A DNA stretch of 39,782 nucleotides. Origin: Brevundimonas sp. (GTDB lineage Bacteria; Pseudomonadota; Alphaproteobacteria; Caulobacterales; Caulobacteraceae). Location: positions 1 through 39,782 of the forward strand of contig NZ_JAUSOE010000105.1 of assembly GCF_030656255.1 (NCBI RefSeq). Direction: 5' to 3'. Within the stretch, counting starts at the first letter, position 1. Every line of letters starts with the position of its first letter. The position numbers were made by a program, and so were the translations under genes. Of this stretch, positions 19,514 through 27,041 are shown in pieces. The notes under the pieces were generated by a model, which was not told the origin of the DNA, did not search any database, and worked only from the letters and a program-made list of their open reading frames with translations.

Positions 19514-20338
19514 TCAGGCCGCCCAGTTTTCGGCGCACAGGGCGGCGATGACGCGGTTCAGGGCCTTGCGGGTCGCGGCGTGCGCAGCGTTGGGCGTCTG
19601 GGTCGCCTCGTCCAGATACAGTTTGCGGCTCAGTTCGATCTGGATCGCCTCATAGCCTTCCGTCGGCCGGCCCCAGACCTGGGTGGACCAGCCCCCGGCG
19701 TAGGGATGGTTCAGCGCCACCCGCCAGCCCAGCCCCTCGAACAGATCGCGCAGCCGCCGGGTCAGCCGCGCCTGGCACGACGACCCGTGCCGGTCGCCCA
19801 GCACCACCTCCGCCCCCACCGCCCGCGTCGGCATGGAATGCCAGTCGATCAGCACGGCCCGACCCCGCCGCGCCCGCGTCTGTTCCATCAGTTCGGCCAG
19901 GGCCGTGTGATAGGGGGCGTGGGCGGTTTGGATGCGCGCCTGGGCCTCCGCCAGCGACAGGCGCCGGTCGTACAGGGCCAGGCCGTCGCCCGACAGCCGG
20001 GGGATGACGCCGTATCCGGCCCGGGTCTTGGCCCCGACCGGACCGTCCGCATCGACGATCAGGTCCGGATCCAGTTCGCCGGGGTCGCGGTTCAGGTCCA
20101 GGTAGGCCCGGCCGATCCGCCCCTCGATCAGGGGCGCGCCCTGGGCCGGCCCCTCGCGCACCAGGGCGCCGACCAGGGCGTCCTCGGCGCTTTTCAGGCT
20201 GGCGCGGGCCAGTCCGGCGACCGCCCCCATGTCGTCGGGATAGGTCTCGCCCGAGTGGGGCGAGGCGAAGACCAGGGCCGTTTCGGGCGCCGCAACGGGC
20301 GGCCGGGTGATCGCGAAACTGGCCCCGTCCGTGGTCAT
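19514..20338 (-). CDS. N-formylglutamate amidohydrolase family protein
   Basis: A 274-aa cytoplasmic hydrolase from the ATG at 20338. Family motifs are FASPHSGETYP (about 24-34), RAYLDLNRDP, LIDWHSMP and EAIQIELSRKLY. Conserved His, Asp and Glu residues suggest a metal site. HutG-type enzymes of the family hydrolyse N-formyl-L-glutamate, the last step of one histidine degradation route. No hut genes are near, so the substrate is uncertain. The frame is open to 20395, but the first 19 residues of that version do not look like the family, and GCGGGGA precedes ATG 20338. It is divergent from cpdR, an arrangement I believe is shared with other Caulobacterales. Confidence 0.85.
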   Translation of the reverse strand: MTTDGASFAITRPPVAAPETALVFASPHSGETYPDDMGAVAGLARASLKSAEDALVGALVREGPAQGAPLIEGRIGRAYLDLNRDPGELDPDLIVDADGPVGAKTRAGYGVIPRLSGDGLALYDRRLSLAEAQARIQTAHAPYHTALAELMEQTRARRGRAVLIDWHSMPTRAVGAEVVLGDRHGSSCQARLTRRLRDLFEGLGWRVALNHPYAGGWSTQVWGRPTEGYEAIQIELSRKLYLDEATQTPNAAHAATRKALNRVIAALCAENWAA

Positions 20339-20452
20339 GATCCCCGCATAACGGGTTTCGCTGTGGAAGGAAGACGTTCGACCGGTGAATTTCATCGCCG
20401 GTTTACGCTTGTCGGCCTAGGTTGCCTTCTTGATTCAACGGGCAGTTCTCGA

Positions 20453-20809
20453 ATGGCGCGCATCCTTTTGGCCGAAGACGACAGTTCGCTTCGCGGCTTC
20501 CTGACCCGGGCGCTTGAGCGGGCGGGGCATCAGGTCATCGACTGCGAGAACGGCGACGACGCCATCGACGCCCTGGAACACGGCCCCTACGACCTGCTGC
20601 TGACCGACATCGTCATGCCTGGCGCCGACGGGATCGAGGTGGCCCGCGTCGCCGCCGCCCGCCAGCCGGGCCTGCGCATCATGTTCATCACCGGCTTCGC
20701 CGCCGTCGCCCTGACCGCCGCCCAGGCCTCGCCCCAGGCCAAGGTCCTGTCCAAGCCGGTCCATCTGCGCGACCTGGTCAGCGAAGTCGAACGGATGGTC
20801 GCGGCCTGA
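20453..20809 (+). CDS. cpdR: CpdR-like single-domain response regulator
   Basis: A 118-aa stand-alone receiver domain. The acidic pocket is Glu8-Asp9-Asp10, the phospho-acceptor is Asp52 in LLLTDIVMPG, and the late motif is KVLSKPVHLRDLV with the conserved Lys. Wording and length match Caulobacter CpdR closely (start MARILLAEDD, then ALERAGHQV and FITGFAAVAL). Unphosphorylated CpdR recruits ClpXP to the cell pole to degrade cell-cycle proteins; phosphorylation through the CckA-ChpT relay blocks this. The C-terminus ends VAA, compatible with its own turnover by ClpXP. Such assignments follow from homology. The ATG at 20453 starts exactly at the conserved N-terminus; longer frames upstream are not real. 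Confidence 0.9.
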   Translation: MARILLAEDDSSLRGFLTRALERAGHQVIDCENGDDAIDALEHGPYDLLLTDIVMPGADGIEVARVAAARQPGLRIMFITGFAAVALTAAQASPQAKVLSKPVHLRDLVSEVERMVAA

Positions 20810-20875
20810 CGCTGAAACTGAGCGACGCGTTTAACGTCGTTCTCCCAAAAATCGTAGTCTGGCCGTGAAATCGGC

Positions 20876-20904
20876 TTGATGCCGCCAGGCCGGGCCGCTA
20901 TACG
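20876..20904 (+). promoter_or_regulatory. Likely housekeeping promoter of tRNA-Val
   Basis: TTGATG at 20876-20881 and TATACG at 20899-20904 are separated by 17 bp, each matching four of six consensus bases. The predicted start near 20911 gives a short leader before the tRNA at 20948. Confidence 0.55.
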
Positions 20905-20947
20905 ACCGCTCTTCCCGCCCTGGGGCGATTTCCCGGGGCCCTACGGC

Positions 20948-21022
20948 GGATGCGTAGCTCAGCGGGAGAGCACCTCGTTGACATCGAGGGGGTCACAGGT
21001 TCAATCCCTGTCGCGTCCACCA
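20948..21022 (+). tRNA. tRNA-Val (anticodon GAC)
   Basis: A full cloverleaf of 75 nt can be folded. Acceptor GGATGCG pairs with CGCGTCC, with one T-G pair. The D stem is GCTC/GAGC, the anticodon stem is CCTCG/CGAGG with loop TTGACAT (GAC at 20980-20982), and the T stem is ACAGG/CCTGT with loop TTCAATC. A discriminator A is followed by an encoded CCA at 21020-21022. Confidence 0.97.
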
Positions 21023-21060
21023 TTTCTCCTTTTACAATCTGTGCGCTGCGCCCGTCGCCC

Positions 21061-22038
21061 CTATGGGCGTTTGTCTGCATGGATCGGCTCCAGACTGCCG
21101 ATCCCCGCCAGGGTGGCCCGCACCGCCTCGTCGAGCGGGGTGCGCGGTTCCGGGCCGATCAGAGCCTCCAGCCGGGCGTTGGTCAGGCGGGTCGGGCGTT
21201 TCCACAGATAGGCCATCTCCGCCAGTTCGCGCATCATCGGCACGAAGGGCGCGGCCAGATGCATCACCAGCCAGGGCATGGGCTTGATCGGCAGTTTGGG
21301 CTCGCCCAGAACGCGGCGGATGGCGCCGGTCATCTGGGTTCCGTCGGCGTCCCACTGGCCCTCCATATGGAAGCGGGCGAAAGCCTCCAGGTCGTCGCGC
21401 TCGATCAGGCGCACCATCACCTCCGCCACATCCGGCAGATAGGCCCACTGGTGGCCGACGCCGGGCTTGCCCGGATAGGTGATCGCCGTCGGCCGCTCTC
21501 CGGCCTTGACCAGGCCCTGGCTGAACCAGTTGTTGGCCGCATCCGGCCCGAAGAAGTCGCCGGCCCGCACGATCAGCACCTTGGCCCGGCCGCGATCGGC
21601 GGCGGCCTTCAGGCGACGCTCCATCTCGATCCGGATGCCGCCCTTGCGGGTCCTGGCGTGCTGCGGCGCGTCTTCAGCAATATCGGGGAAGGCGTCGGGG
21701 CCGTAGTTATAGACCGTGCCGGGCAGCAGGATCCGCGCCCCGTTCAGTTCGGCCGCCGCTATGGTGTTGTCCAGCATCGGCAGGACCAGGGTGTCCCAGT
21801 TGCGATAGCCGGGCGGATTGACGGCATGGACGATCAGGGACACGCCGTCAGCCGCCGCCGCGACATCCGTCGCCGACATCGCATCGCCTTTGATCCAGAC
21901 GATCCGGGCGTCGCCGCGCACGCCCTCGGGTTGGCGATTCAGGGCGCGCACCGACCATCCGGCCTTCAGCAACCGCGCGGCGACTGCCCCGCCCGCGCCG
22001 CCCGTGGCGCCCAGAACCAGTGCTGTTTTCGTCGTCAT
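21061..22038 (-). CDS. NAD(P)-dependent epimerase/dehydratase (extended/atypical SDR)
   Basis: A 325-aa protein. The Rossmann motif LVLGATGGAGGAVAARLL lies at about 7-24, followed by a basic ALNRQ, which suggests NADPH. The segments HAVNPPGYRNWDTL and LPGTVYNYGPDAFP carry a Tyr in the usual catalytic region. RAGDFFGP and the C-terminal helices fit NAD-dependent epimerase/dehydratase proteins of the atypical type. The substrate is unknown. The ATG at 22038 has GGAGAG a few bases upstream; the frame stays open to 22572 but that part is antisense to the LysR gene. It is divergent from the LysR regulator with 91 nt between, so regulation by that regulator is likely. It ends 38 nt from the tRNA. 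Confidence 0.85.
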   Translation of the reverse strand: MTTKTALVLGATGGAGGAVAARLLKAGWSVRALNRQPEGVRGDARIVWIKGDAMSATDVAAAADGVSLIVHAVNPPGYRNWDTLVLPMLDNTIAAAELNGARILLPGTVYNYGPDAFPDIAEDAPQHARTRKGGIRIEMERRLKAAADRGRAKVLIVRAGDFFGPDAANNWFSQGLVKAGERPTAITYPGKPGVGHQWAYLPDVAEVMVRLIERDDLEAFARFHMEGQWDADGTQMTGAIRRVLGEPKLPIKPMPWLVMHLAAPFVPMMRELAEMAYLWKRPTRLTNARLEALIGPEPRTPLDEAVRATLAGIGSLEPIHADKRP

Positions 22039-22129
22039 GTCGCTCTCCATCCGTTTGATGACGTCGTTATCGACCGAACGCGGGCTGAACGGAATTGTCG
22101 AAAACTCTGCACCTGCTATACGAAAACCA

Positions 22130-23029
22130 ATGAACAGTGAGCCGAGCTGGGATCTGTACCGCACCTTCCACGCCGTACTGCGCGAGGGGTCGCTGTCCGG
22201 CGCGGCGCGGAGCCTGGACATGAGCCAGCCCAGCATCGCCCGCCATATCGACGCCCTGGAGACGGCCCTGGGCGCCAAGCTGTTCGTGCGGACGCCCAGA
22301 GGATTGTCGCCCACCGACGCGGCCCTGGAGCTGAAGCCCCTGGCCGAGCGTCTGGCCGCGACCTCGGCCGCCCTGCGCCGCACGGCCGAGGGGCAGGGTG
22401 GAACCCTTTCCGGCACGGTGCGGATCAGCGCCAGCGAGGTGGTGGCGGTCGAACACCTTCCGCCCATATTGGCGCGGCTGCGCCAGGCCCATCCGGGGCT
22501 GGCGCTGGAGCTGTCGCCGTCCAACGCCCTGGACGACCTGTTGCAGCGCAAGGCGGACGTGGCCGTGCGCATGGTCCGGCCCGAACAGCAGGCCCTGGTC
22601 TCGCGCCATGTCGGCGCCCTGGCCGTCGGCCTGCACGCCCATCGCGACTACCTGGCGAGACGCGGGACGCCCCGGACCCTGGCCGATCTGAAGGACCACG
22701 ATCTGATCGGCTATGATGTCGAAACCCCCGCGATCCGGGCGGCGGTCCAGCACTATCCGGCCCTGAGCCGCGACGCCTTCGCCCTGAGGGTGGACAGCGA
22801 CGTGGCCCAGCTGGCGGCCATCCGCGCGGGGTTCGGGATCGGCATCTGCCAGACCGCCGTCGCAGCGCGCCAGCCCGACCTGGTCCGCGTCCTGCCCGAC
22901 GCCTTTAACATCGAACTAGAGACCTGGATCGTCATGCACGAGGACCTGCGCGGAAACGCCCGCTGCCGCGCCGTCTTCGACGCCCTGGTCGAGGGCCTGT
23001 CGCGGATCGTCGGATCCTCGGCGCGGTAG
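22130..23029 (+). CDS. LysR family transcriptional regulator
   Basis: A 299-aa regulator. The N-terminal winged helix-turn-helix is SWDLYRTFHAVLREGSLSGAAR and onward, with SQPSIARHIDALE as the recognition helix and LFVRTPRGLSPTDAA as the wing. The remainder is a periplasmic-binding-like effector domain starting at about GTVRISASEVVA. ATG 22130 is chosen because it begins just before the HTH; a longer frame from 21818 runs antisense through the epimerase gene. LysR proteins usually control the divergent neighbour and themselves, here the epimerase/dehydratase gene. I could not pick out a convincing T-N11-A operator in the 91-nt gap. The inducer is unknown. Confidence 0.9.
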   Translation: MNSEPSWDLYRTFHAVLREGSLSGAARSLDMSQPSIARHIDALETALGAKLFVRTPRGLSPTDAALELKPLAERLAATSAALRRTAEGQGGTLSGTVRISASEVVAVEHLPPILARLRQAHPGLALELSPSNALDDLLQRKADVAVRMVRPEQQALVSRHVGALAVGLHAHRDYLARRGTPRTLADLKDHDLIGYDVETPAIRAAVQHYPALSRDAFALRVDSDVAQLAAIRAGFGIGICQTAVAARQPDLVRVLPDAFNIELETWIVMHEDLRGNARCRAVFDALVEGLSRIVGSSAR

Positions 23030-24352
23030 TCAGTCGGCCTTGAACAGAACCACGGCGGTCAGGCCGCCGCCGGGCGTGGTTTCGAGGCGGATTTCGGCGC
23101 CCATCTGGTGCGCCAGCGAGCGGGCGATCGATAGGCCCAGGCCCGATCCGCCGGTCTCGCGACTGCGCGACGCCTCGCCCCGAGCGAAGGGTTCGAAGGC
23201 CTGGTCCCCGAAGCCGGGGCTGAGACCGGGGCCGTGGTCGACGACCGCCAGCCGCCATCGGTCATCGTCGCGGTGGAAACTGACCTCGGCGGCGCCGGCG
23301 TAGGCGACGGCGTTCTCGACCAGATTCTCGACGATCCGGCGCAGGCCTCCGGCGTCGGCTCGGACCTGTCCGAACTCAAGCGTCTCCAGCGTCAGCGACT
23401 GGCCCAGGGCCTGACGTTCGCTCACCAGATCGGTCAGCAGCCGTCCGACATCGACGGGCGCCAGAACGACCGGCCGCTCCTCGCCGCGCGCGACCAGCAG
23501 CACATCCTCGATCAAGGTGGCCATCAGGGCCACGTCCCGGTCCGCCCGCGCCCGCTGGTCAGGGTCTTCGATCAGGGCGACCCGCAGCCGAAGCCGGGTC
23601 ATCAGGGTCTTCAGATCGTGCGCCGCCGCCGCCAGCATTCGCATCCGCTCGCCCATCAGGGCCTGGATACGCGCGCGCATGCGATTGAAGGCTGAGGCCA
23701 CGCGTCGGGCCTCGGCATGGCCGGTCTCCTCCATCGGCGGGGCGGCGAGATCTCGGGCGAAACGGTCTGAGGCGTCGGCGATGGCCTGGAGGTCGCGGGT
23801 CGCCCGATGCACCATCCGCCACACCAGAAACGCGGCCGTCAGCCCGACCAGCAGATTGAACACCAGGGCGGCCAGGGCCATGCTGCGGCGACGCTGACCC
23901 AGGCCCGGCGCGACCACCAGCCTCTGGCCGTCCGCCAGCGCCACCGACACCGCATAGACGGCGGTCTGTCGTCGTTGGAGGCGGGGGCGGAAGCGGCGGC
24001 GCTCTTCGGGAACCAGCAGCCGGACGTCGCGCGCCGCCAGCACCGCCCCATAGCTGCGCAACAGCACGGGCAGGGGACCGCCGTGCGCGCGATAGCCGGT
24101 CGGAACCCCGTCGGCGATGAAGAAACGGGTGGCGTCGCCGTTCAGGGCCACCAGCAGGTCGTCCCGCTCTTGCGACGGCGTGCGGTCCAGGGCGGCGGCG
24201 GCGGCGGCGATCCTCACCGGCACGGGCAGGCGCCATTCGTCCTGATCGCCACGCTGAAACCGCAGCAGGCCCAGGACGCTGACCGCCTGGAGCGTCACCA
24301 CGACCAGGACCAGCGTCAGCGTCAGACGATTAGCGAGGCCGAGGCGCCTCAC
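23030..24352 (-). CDS. Sensor histidine kinase (HAMP-HisKA-HATPase)
   Basis: A 440-aa kinase starting at GTG 24352. TM1 is about 10-30, a periplasmic sensor region spans about 31-155, and TM2 is about 158-180. HAMP follows. The H-box is AAAAHDLKTLMTRLRLR with phospho-His245. The ATPase N-box is NLVENAVAYA (Asn347), and DHGPGLSP and GGSGLGLSIA are the G1 and G2 boxes. It phosphorylates the OmpR-like regulator encoded immediately upstream; the genes overlap by 4 nt (GTGA), which indicates translational coupling. The kinase resembles EnvZ/RstB-type proteins, but the signal is unknown. A continuous frame to 25204 looks like a regulator-kinase fusion, but it is an artefact; the regulator is in another frame. 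Confidence 0.9.
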   Translation of the reverse strand: MRRLGLANRLTLTLVLVVVTLQAVSVLGLLRFQRGDQDEWRLPVPVRIAAAAAALDRTPSQERDDLLVALNGDATRFFIADGVPTGYRAHGGPLPVLLRSYGAVLAARDVRLLVPEERRRFRPRLQRRQTAVYAVSVALADGQRLVVAPGLGQRRRSMALAALVFNLLVGLTAAFLVWRMVHRATRDLQAIADASDRFARDLAAPPMEETGHAEARRVASAFNRMRARIQALMGERMRMLAAAAHDLKTLMTRLRLRVALIEDPDQRARADRDVALMATLIEDVLLVARGEERPVVLAPVDVGRLLTDLVSERQALGQSLTLETLEFGQVRADAGGLRRIVENLVENAVAYAGAAEVSFHRDDDRWRLAVVDHGPGLSPGFGDQAFEPFARGEASRSRETGGSGLGLSIARSLAHQMGAEIRLETTPGGGLTAVVLFKAD

Positions 24353-25053
24353 CGCTGGACCTCGACGTCTGGGGTGAACAGATAGCCGGCGTTGCGCACG
24401 GTGCGGATCAGGCGCGGTTCGCGCGGATGATCGCCCAGCTTGCGGCGCAGGCGCGAGACCTGGATGTCGATGGAACGGTCGAAGACGTCGGCCTGACGCC
24501 CCTTCAGCACGTCCATGATGTCGTCGCGCGACAGGACCTGCTGCGGGCGTTTGACGAAGGCGGCCAGCAGGTCGAACTCCCCGCCGGTCAACTCCACCAC
24601 CTGACCCTCCGCGTCGGTCAGGGCGCGCGAGGCGAGGTCCAGGCGCCAGCCGTCGAAGGCGAGATGACGGGCCGGGGGCCGGGGTTCGGCCCGATCGCGG
24701 CGGCGCAGCAGGGCTTTGACGCGGGCGACCAGCTCGCGCGGCTCGAACGGCTTGGCGATATAGTCGTCGGCCCCGACCTCCAGCCCGACGACCCGGTCCA
24801 GGGGCTCGCCTCGCGCCGAGGCGATCAGCACCGGGACCGCGCCCTGGATGCGGCGGCAGACCGACAGGCCGTCCTCGCCCGGCATCATCAGGTCCAGCAC
24901 CACCAGATCCGGCCGCTTCACCGCCCAGGCCCGCCAGAAGGCCGCGGCGTCGGGAAAGGCCGCGCACTCCAGCCCCTCGCGCGCCAGCAGGGCGCAGACC
25001 AGGTCGCGAATTTCGGGGTCGTCCTCGACCAGATGGATCAGAGCCGTCGTCAT
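24349..25053 (-). CDS. OmpR-family response regulator
   Basis: A 234-aa regulator. The receiver domain has acidic residues EDD (10-12), phospho-acceptor Asp54 in VVLDLMMPGEDG, and Lys in KPFEPRELVARV. The C-terminal winged helix (about 135-230) shows LTGGEFDLLAAFVKRPQQVLSRDDIMD, and VFDRSIDIQVSRLRRKLGD is the recognition helix. It is the partner of the kinase gene that overlaps its stop codon. ATG 25053 gives the conserved MTTALIHLVEDD start, and the frame extending to 25305 has no family resemblance. The regulon is unknown. The divergent secreted-protein gene at 25203 is a candidate target by position only. Confidence 0.9.
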   Translation of the reverse strand: MTTALIHLVEDDPEIRDLVCALLAREGLECAAFPDAAAFWRAWAVKRPDLVVLDLMMPGEDGLSVCRRIQGAVPVLIASARGEPLDRVVGLEVGADDYIAKPFEPRELVARVKALLRRRDRAEPRPPARHLAFDGWRLDLASRALTDAEGQVVELTGGEFDLLAAFVKRPQQVLSRDDIMDVLKGRQADVFDRSIDIQVSRLRRKLGDHPREPRLIRTVRNAGYLFTPDVEVQR

Positions 25054-25202
25054 GGGCCAAGCTTTGGCGCAACCGCATCCGCCCCGCCAGAGGCGGATAC
25101 ACGCTGTTACGCAAGGGCGCCGGGGCGACACACCCCGGACGGCCGGGTCTGGCAGTCTGCAGTCGTCCGGAACAGGCCGGACTTCGCAAAAGGAGCCTGC
25201 CC

Positions 25203-25700
25203 ATGACCCCCCGTCGTCCCTTCGCCGCCGTCGCCCTGACGGGTCTGCTGGTTGTCGCCGGCCTCGCCGCCGCAGCCGACAGCGCCGAGGCCCAGTCGGT
25301 TTCACGCCACCGCTCGGCCAGCGTCAGCGGCCCCTATCACAGCGCCATGCGCGGCGCGGACGTCTATCGCAGCCCCGGCTCGGCCTCGGTCTCCCGCTAT
25401 GGATCTGTGGACGGCCAGGGCTGGTCCAGCGCTCGCGCCCGGACCACGGTGAACACCGGGAACGGCTACGCCACAACGGCCGTCCGCACCGGTCCGGCCG
25501 GGAACACCCAGACCCGAGCCGCCTCGAGCGTCTATGGCGACGACCGCTACAGTCGGTCGTCCAGTGTGCAGACCTCGAACGGCTACGGCTATGACCGCCA
25601 GGTCGACGCCTATCGCGACGACGACGGCGTCACCGTGAACCGCACCGCCACGACCAACAGCGGCGCCACGCGCAGTTCGTCGGTCACTCGCCCCTACTGA
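25203..25700 (+). CDS. Secreted Ser/Tyr/Arg-rich protein of unknown function
   Basis: A 165-aa protein with a Sec signal peptide (TPRRPFAAVALTGLLVVAGLAAAA), probably cleaved near residue 31 (AEA-QS). The mature part is low-complexity: many Ser, Thr, Tyr, Arg, Asn and Gly, with repeated patterns such as NGYxYxR and RSSSVxT, and no cysteine. This looks like an extended envelope or extracellular protein. No known domain is recognised. It is divergent from the OmpR-type regulator and is followed by a strong terminator hairpin. The ATG at 25203 follows AAAGGAGCC with good spacing, which fixes the start. Confidence 0.75.
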   Translation: MTPRRPFAAVALTGLLVVAGLAAAADSAEAQSVSRHRSASVSGPYHSAMRGADVYRSPGSASVSRYGSVDGQGWSSARARTTVNTGNGYATTAVRTGPAGNTQTRAASSVYGDDRYSRSSSVQTSNGYGYDRQVDAYRDDDGVTVNRTATTNSGATRSSSVTRPY

Positions 25701-25749
25701 CGTCTTTCCCGGTTCGGGCGGAGCGCCTCACCCTGTCCTCCGCCCGTCG

Positions 25750-25790
25750 CCCCGGCCGCGTCCCCCAACCGCGCGGCCGGGGCCCCTTTT
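25750..25790 (+). terminator. Terminator hairpin after the 25203 gene
   Basis: CCCCGGCCGCG (25750-25760) pairs perfectly with CGCGGCCGGGG (25772-25782) around an 11-nt loop, followed by CCCCTTTT. The T-run is short and offset by four C's. It separates the secreted-protein gene from the EF-hand gene that starts 17 nt later. Confidence 0.65.
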
Positions 25791-25806
25791 CTGATCGAGA
25801 GCCCAG

Positions 25807-26253
25807 ATGAAAAGCCTTGTCCTGTCCGCCCTGGCCGCCGCAGCGATCACGGTCGTCGCCATGCCCGCACCCGCCCAAACCCCGCCCGACGCGGGCCGCG
25901 CCCTGTTCCAGCAGGCGGACGTCAATAATGACGGCCGCCTGTCGCGGGTCGAGTTCGACGCTGCGCGCGAGGGTCGGTTCGCTCGGGCCGACGCTGACCG
26001 CGACGGCCGTCTGACGATGTCCGAACTGCGCGCCCTGCGGCCGGACGGCGCCGCCGCTCCGCAGCGACGCCCCAGCCGCGACCAGCTTCAGAAGCTGCGC
26101 GCCATCGATCGCAACAACGACCGCGCCGTCGATCTGAACGAGTTCCGCGCTCTGAACGGCGAGCGGTTCGCCGCCGCCGACCGCAATCGCGACGGCTTCG
26201 TCACCCGCGACGAGATCGCCGATCTGGCGCGCGCCATGACCCTGGGCGGCTGA
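25807..26253 (+). CDS. Secreted EF-hand domain protein (calmodulin-like)
   Basis: A 148-aa protein with a signal peptide (KSLVLSALAAAAITVVAMPAPA, cleavage near residue 23) and four EF-hand loops in two pairs. Loop 1 is DVNNDGRLSRVE (38-49), loop 2 is DADRDGRLTMSE (62-73), loop 3 is DRNNDRAVDLNE (101-112), and loop 4 is DRNRDGFVTRDE (125-136). Loops 1, 2 and 4 have canonical Asp/Asn/Glu ligands and Gly at position 6; loop 3 has Arg in place of that Gly. The protein should bind Ca2+ in the periplasm. The function of such small bacterial EF-hand proteins is mostly unknown. A pair of EF-hands in tandem suggests internal duplication. Confidence 0.85.
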   Translation: MKSLVLSALAAAAITVVAMPAPAQTPPDAGRALFQQADVNNDGRLSRVEFDAAREGRFARADADRDGRLTMSELRALRPDGAAAPQRRPSRDQLQKLRAIDRNNDRAVDLNEFRALNGERFAAADRNRDGFVTRDEIADLARAMTLGG

Positions 26254-26258
26254 GGTCC

Positions 26259-27041
26259 CTAACCCCTGTGTCGCAGGTCCAGCACGCCGGGGTCCGGCGC
26301 CGGCTTGCGGGTCAGGGGCACGCGCTTCAGCCACAGTTTCAGCGCCTCCCAATGGATGGCGGCCACGACCTTCAGCGTCAGCAGGGGCATGGACAGGGCG
26401 GCGGCGGTCAGGGCGCGGTCGGACATCGGCCGGCGCGCGCCGTTCATGCTGGTGGCGATCAGCAGGCCCTCGCTGTCCGAGCCATTGATGGCCAGGCCCA
26501 GGGTGTCGCCGGGAGTCTGACCCTTGAAGTCATAGGTCATGTCCATGTCCATGAAGGGCGAGACATACAGGCGTTTGTCGGTGTGTTGCCGGAACCGGCC
26601 GGCCTGGGCGTCGGCCGCCAGGACGGGCAGGACATAGGCCCGCCGCTCGCCGAAGGTGCTGGTGACCTCATAGACCATGGCGGCCAGCCGCCCGTCTTCG
26701 TGATGGCAGTAATAGAGGCTGATCGGATTGAAGACGAAACCGAAGACGCGCGGCATGGTCAGAAGACGGATCGCGCCCTGACCGACATCCACCCCGACCT
26801 CGGCCAGCCGTGTCTCGATCTGGGCCCGCAGCGGACGGTCCGTGCCGTCGCCGTGGTCCTGATCGTGGAAGGACAGCAGGTTGAGCCGGTTGCGCGAAAA
26901 GGTCTTCAGCCGGGCGTGCAGAGCGTCGATCTCGGCCAGGTCCAGCATCAGCCAGAAGACGCGGTAGTTCAGCCGGTGCTGTCGGGGCCGCAGACGCGCG
27001 TGGAAGACCCCGCCGACATAGAGGGCCGAGGCCTGGGTCAC
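26259..27041 (-). CDS. DUF1365 family protein, sigma-E/ChrR stress module
   Basis: A 260-aa protein starting at GTG 27041, whose first bases overlap the stop of the COG2907 gene (GTGA, 4 nt). DUF1365 features are YVGGVFHARLRPRQHRLNYRVFW, RVFGFVFNPISLYYCH and YVSPFMDMDMTYDFK. The protein is likely membrane-associated. In Rhodobacter sphaeroides the homologous neighbour pair (RSP1090/RSP1091, from memory) belongs to the sigma-E regulon and is needed for normal ChrR turnover under singlet oxygen; unusual fatty acid formation has been linked to the same group. The arrangement here matches that. A frame continuing to 27758 is antisense noise. Stop 26259 lies 5 nt from the EF-hand stop, so the genes converge. 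Confidence 0.87.
   Translation of the reverse strand: MTQASALYVGGVFHARLRPRQHRLNYRVFWLMLDLAEIDALHARLKTFSRNRLNLLSFHDQDHGDGTDRPLRAQIETRLAEVGVDVGQGAIRLLTMPRVFGFVFNPISLYYCHHEDGRLAAMVYEVTSTFGERRAYVLPVLAADAQAGRFRQHTDKRLYVSPFMDMDMTYDFKGQTPGDTLGLAINGSDSEGLLIATSMNGARRPMSDRALTAAALSMPLLTLKVVAAIHWEALKLWLKRVPLTRKPAPDPGVLDLRHRG

Noticed and set aside
20948..21100. Integration of a mobile island at tRNA-Val
   Set aside because: No integrase, no duplicated tRNA 3' end and no shift in composition is seen next to the tRNA.
23030..25204. A continuous frame that appears to fuse a regulator-like region to the histidine kinase
   Set aside because: The upstream half is out-of-frame noise over the OmpR-type regulator. 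The true regulator ends at 24349 and the kinase begins at GTG 24352 with a 4-nt overlap.
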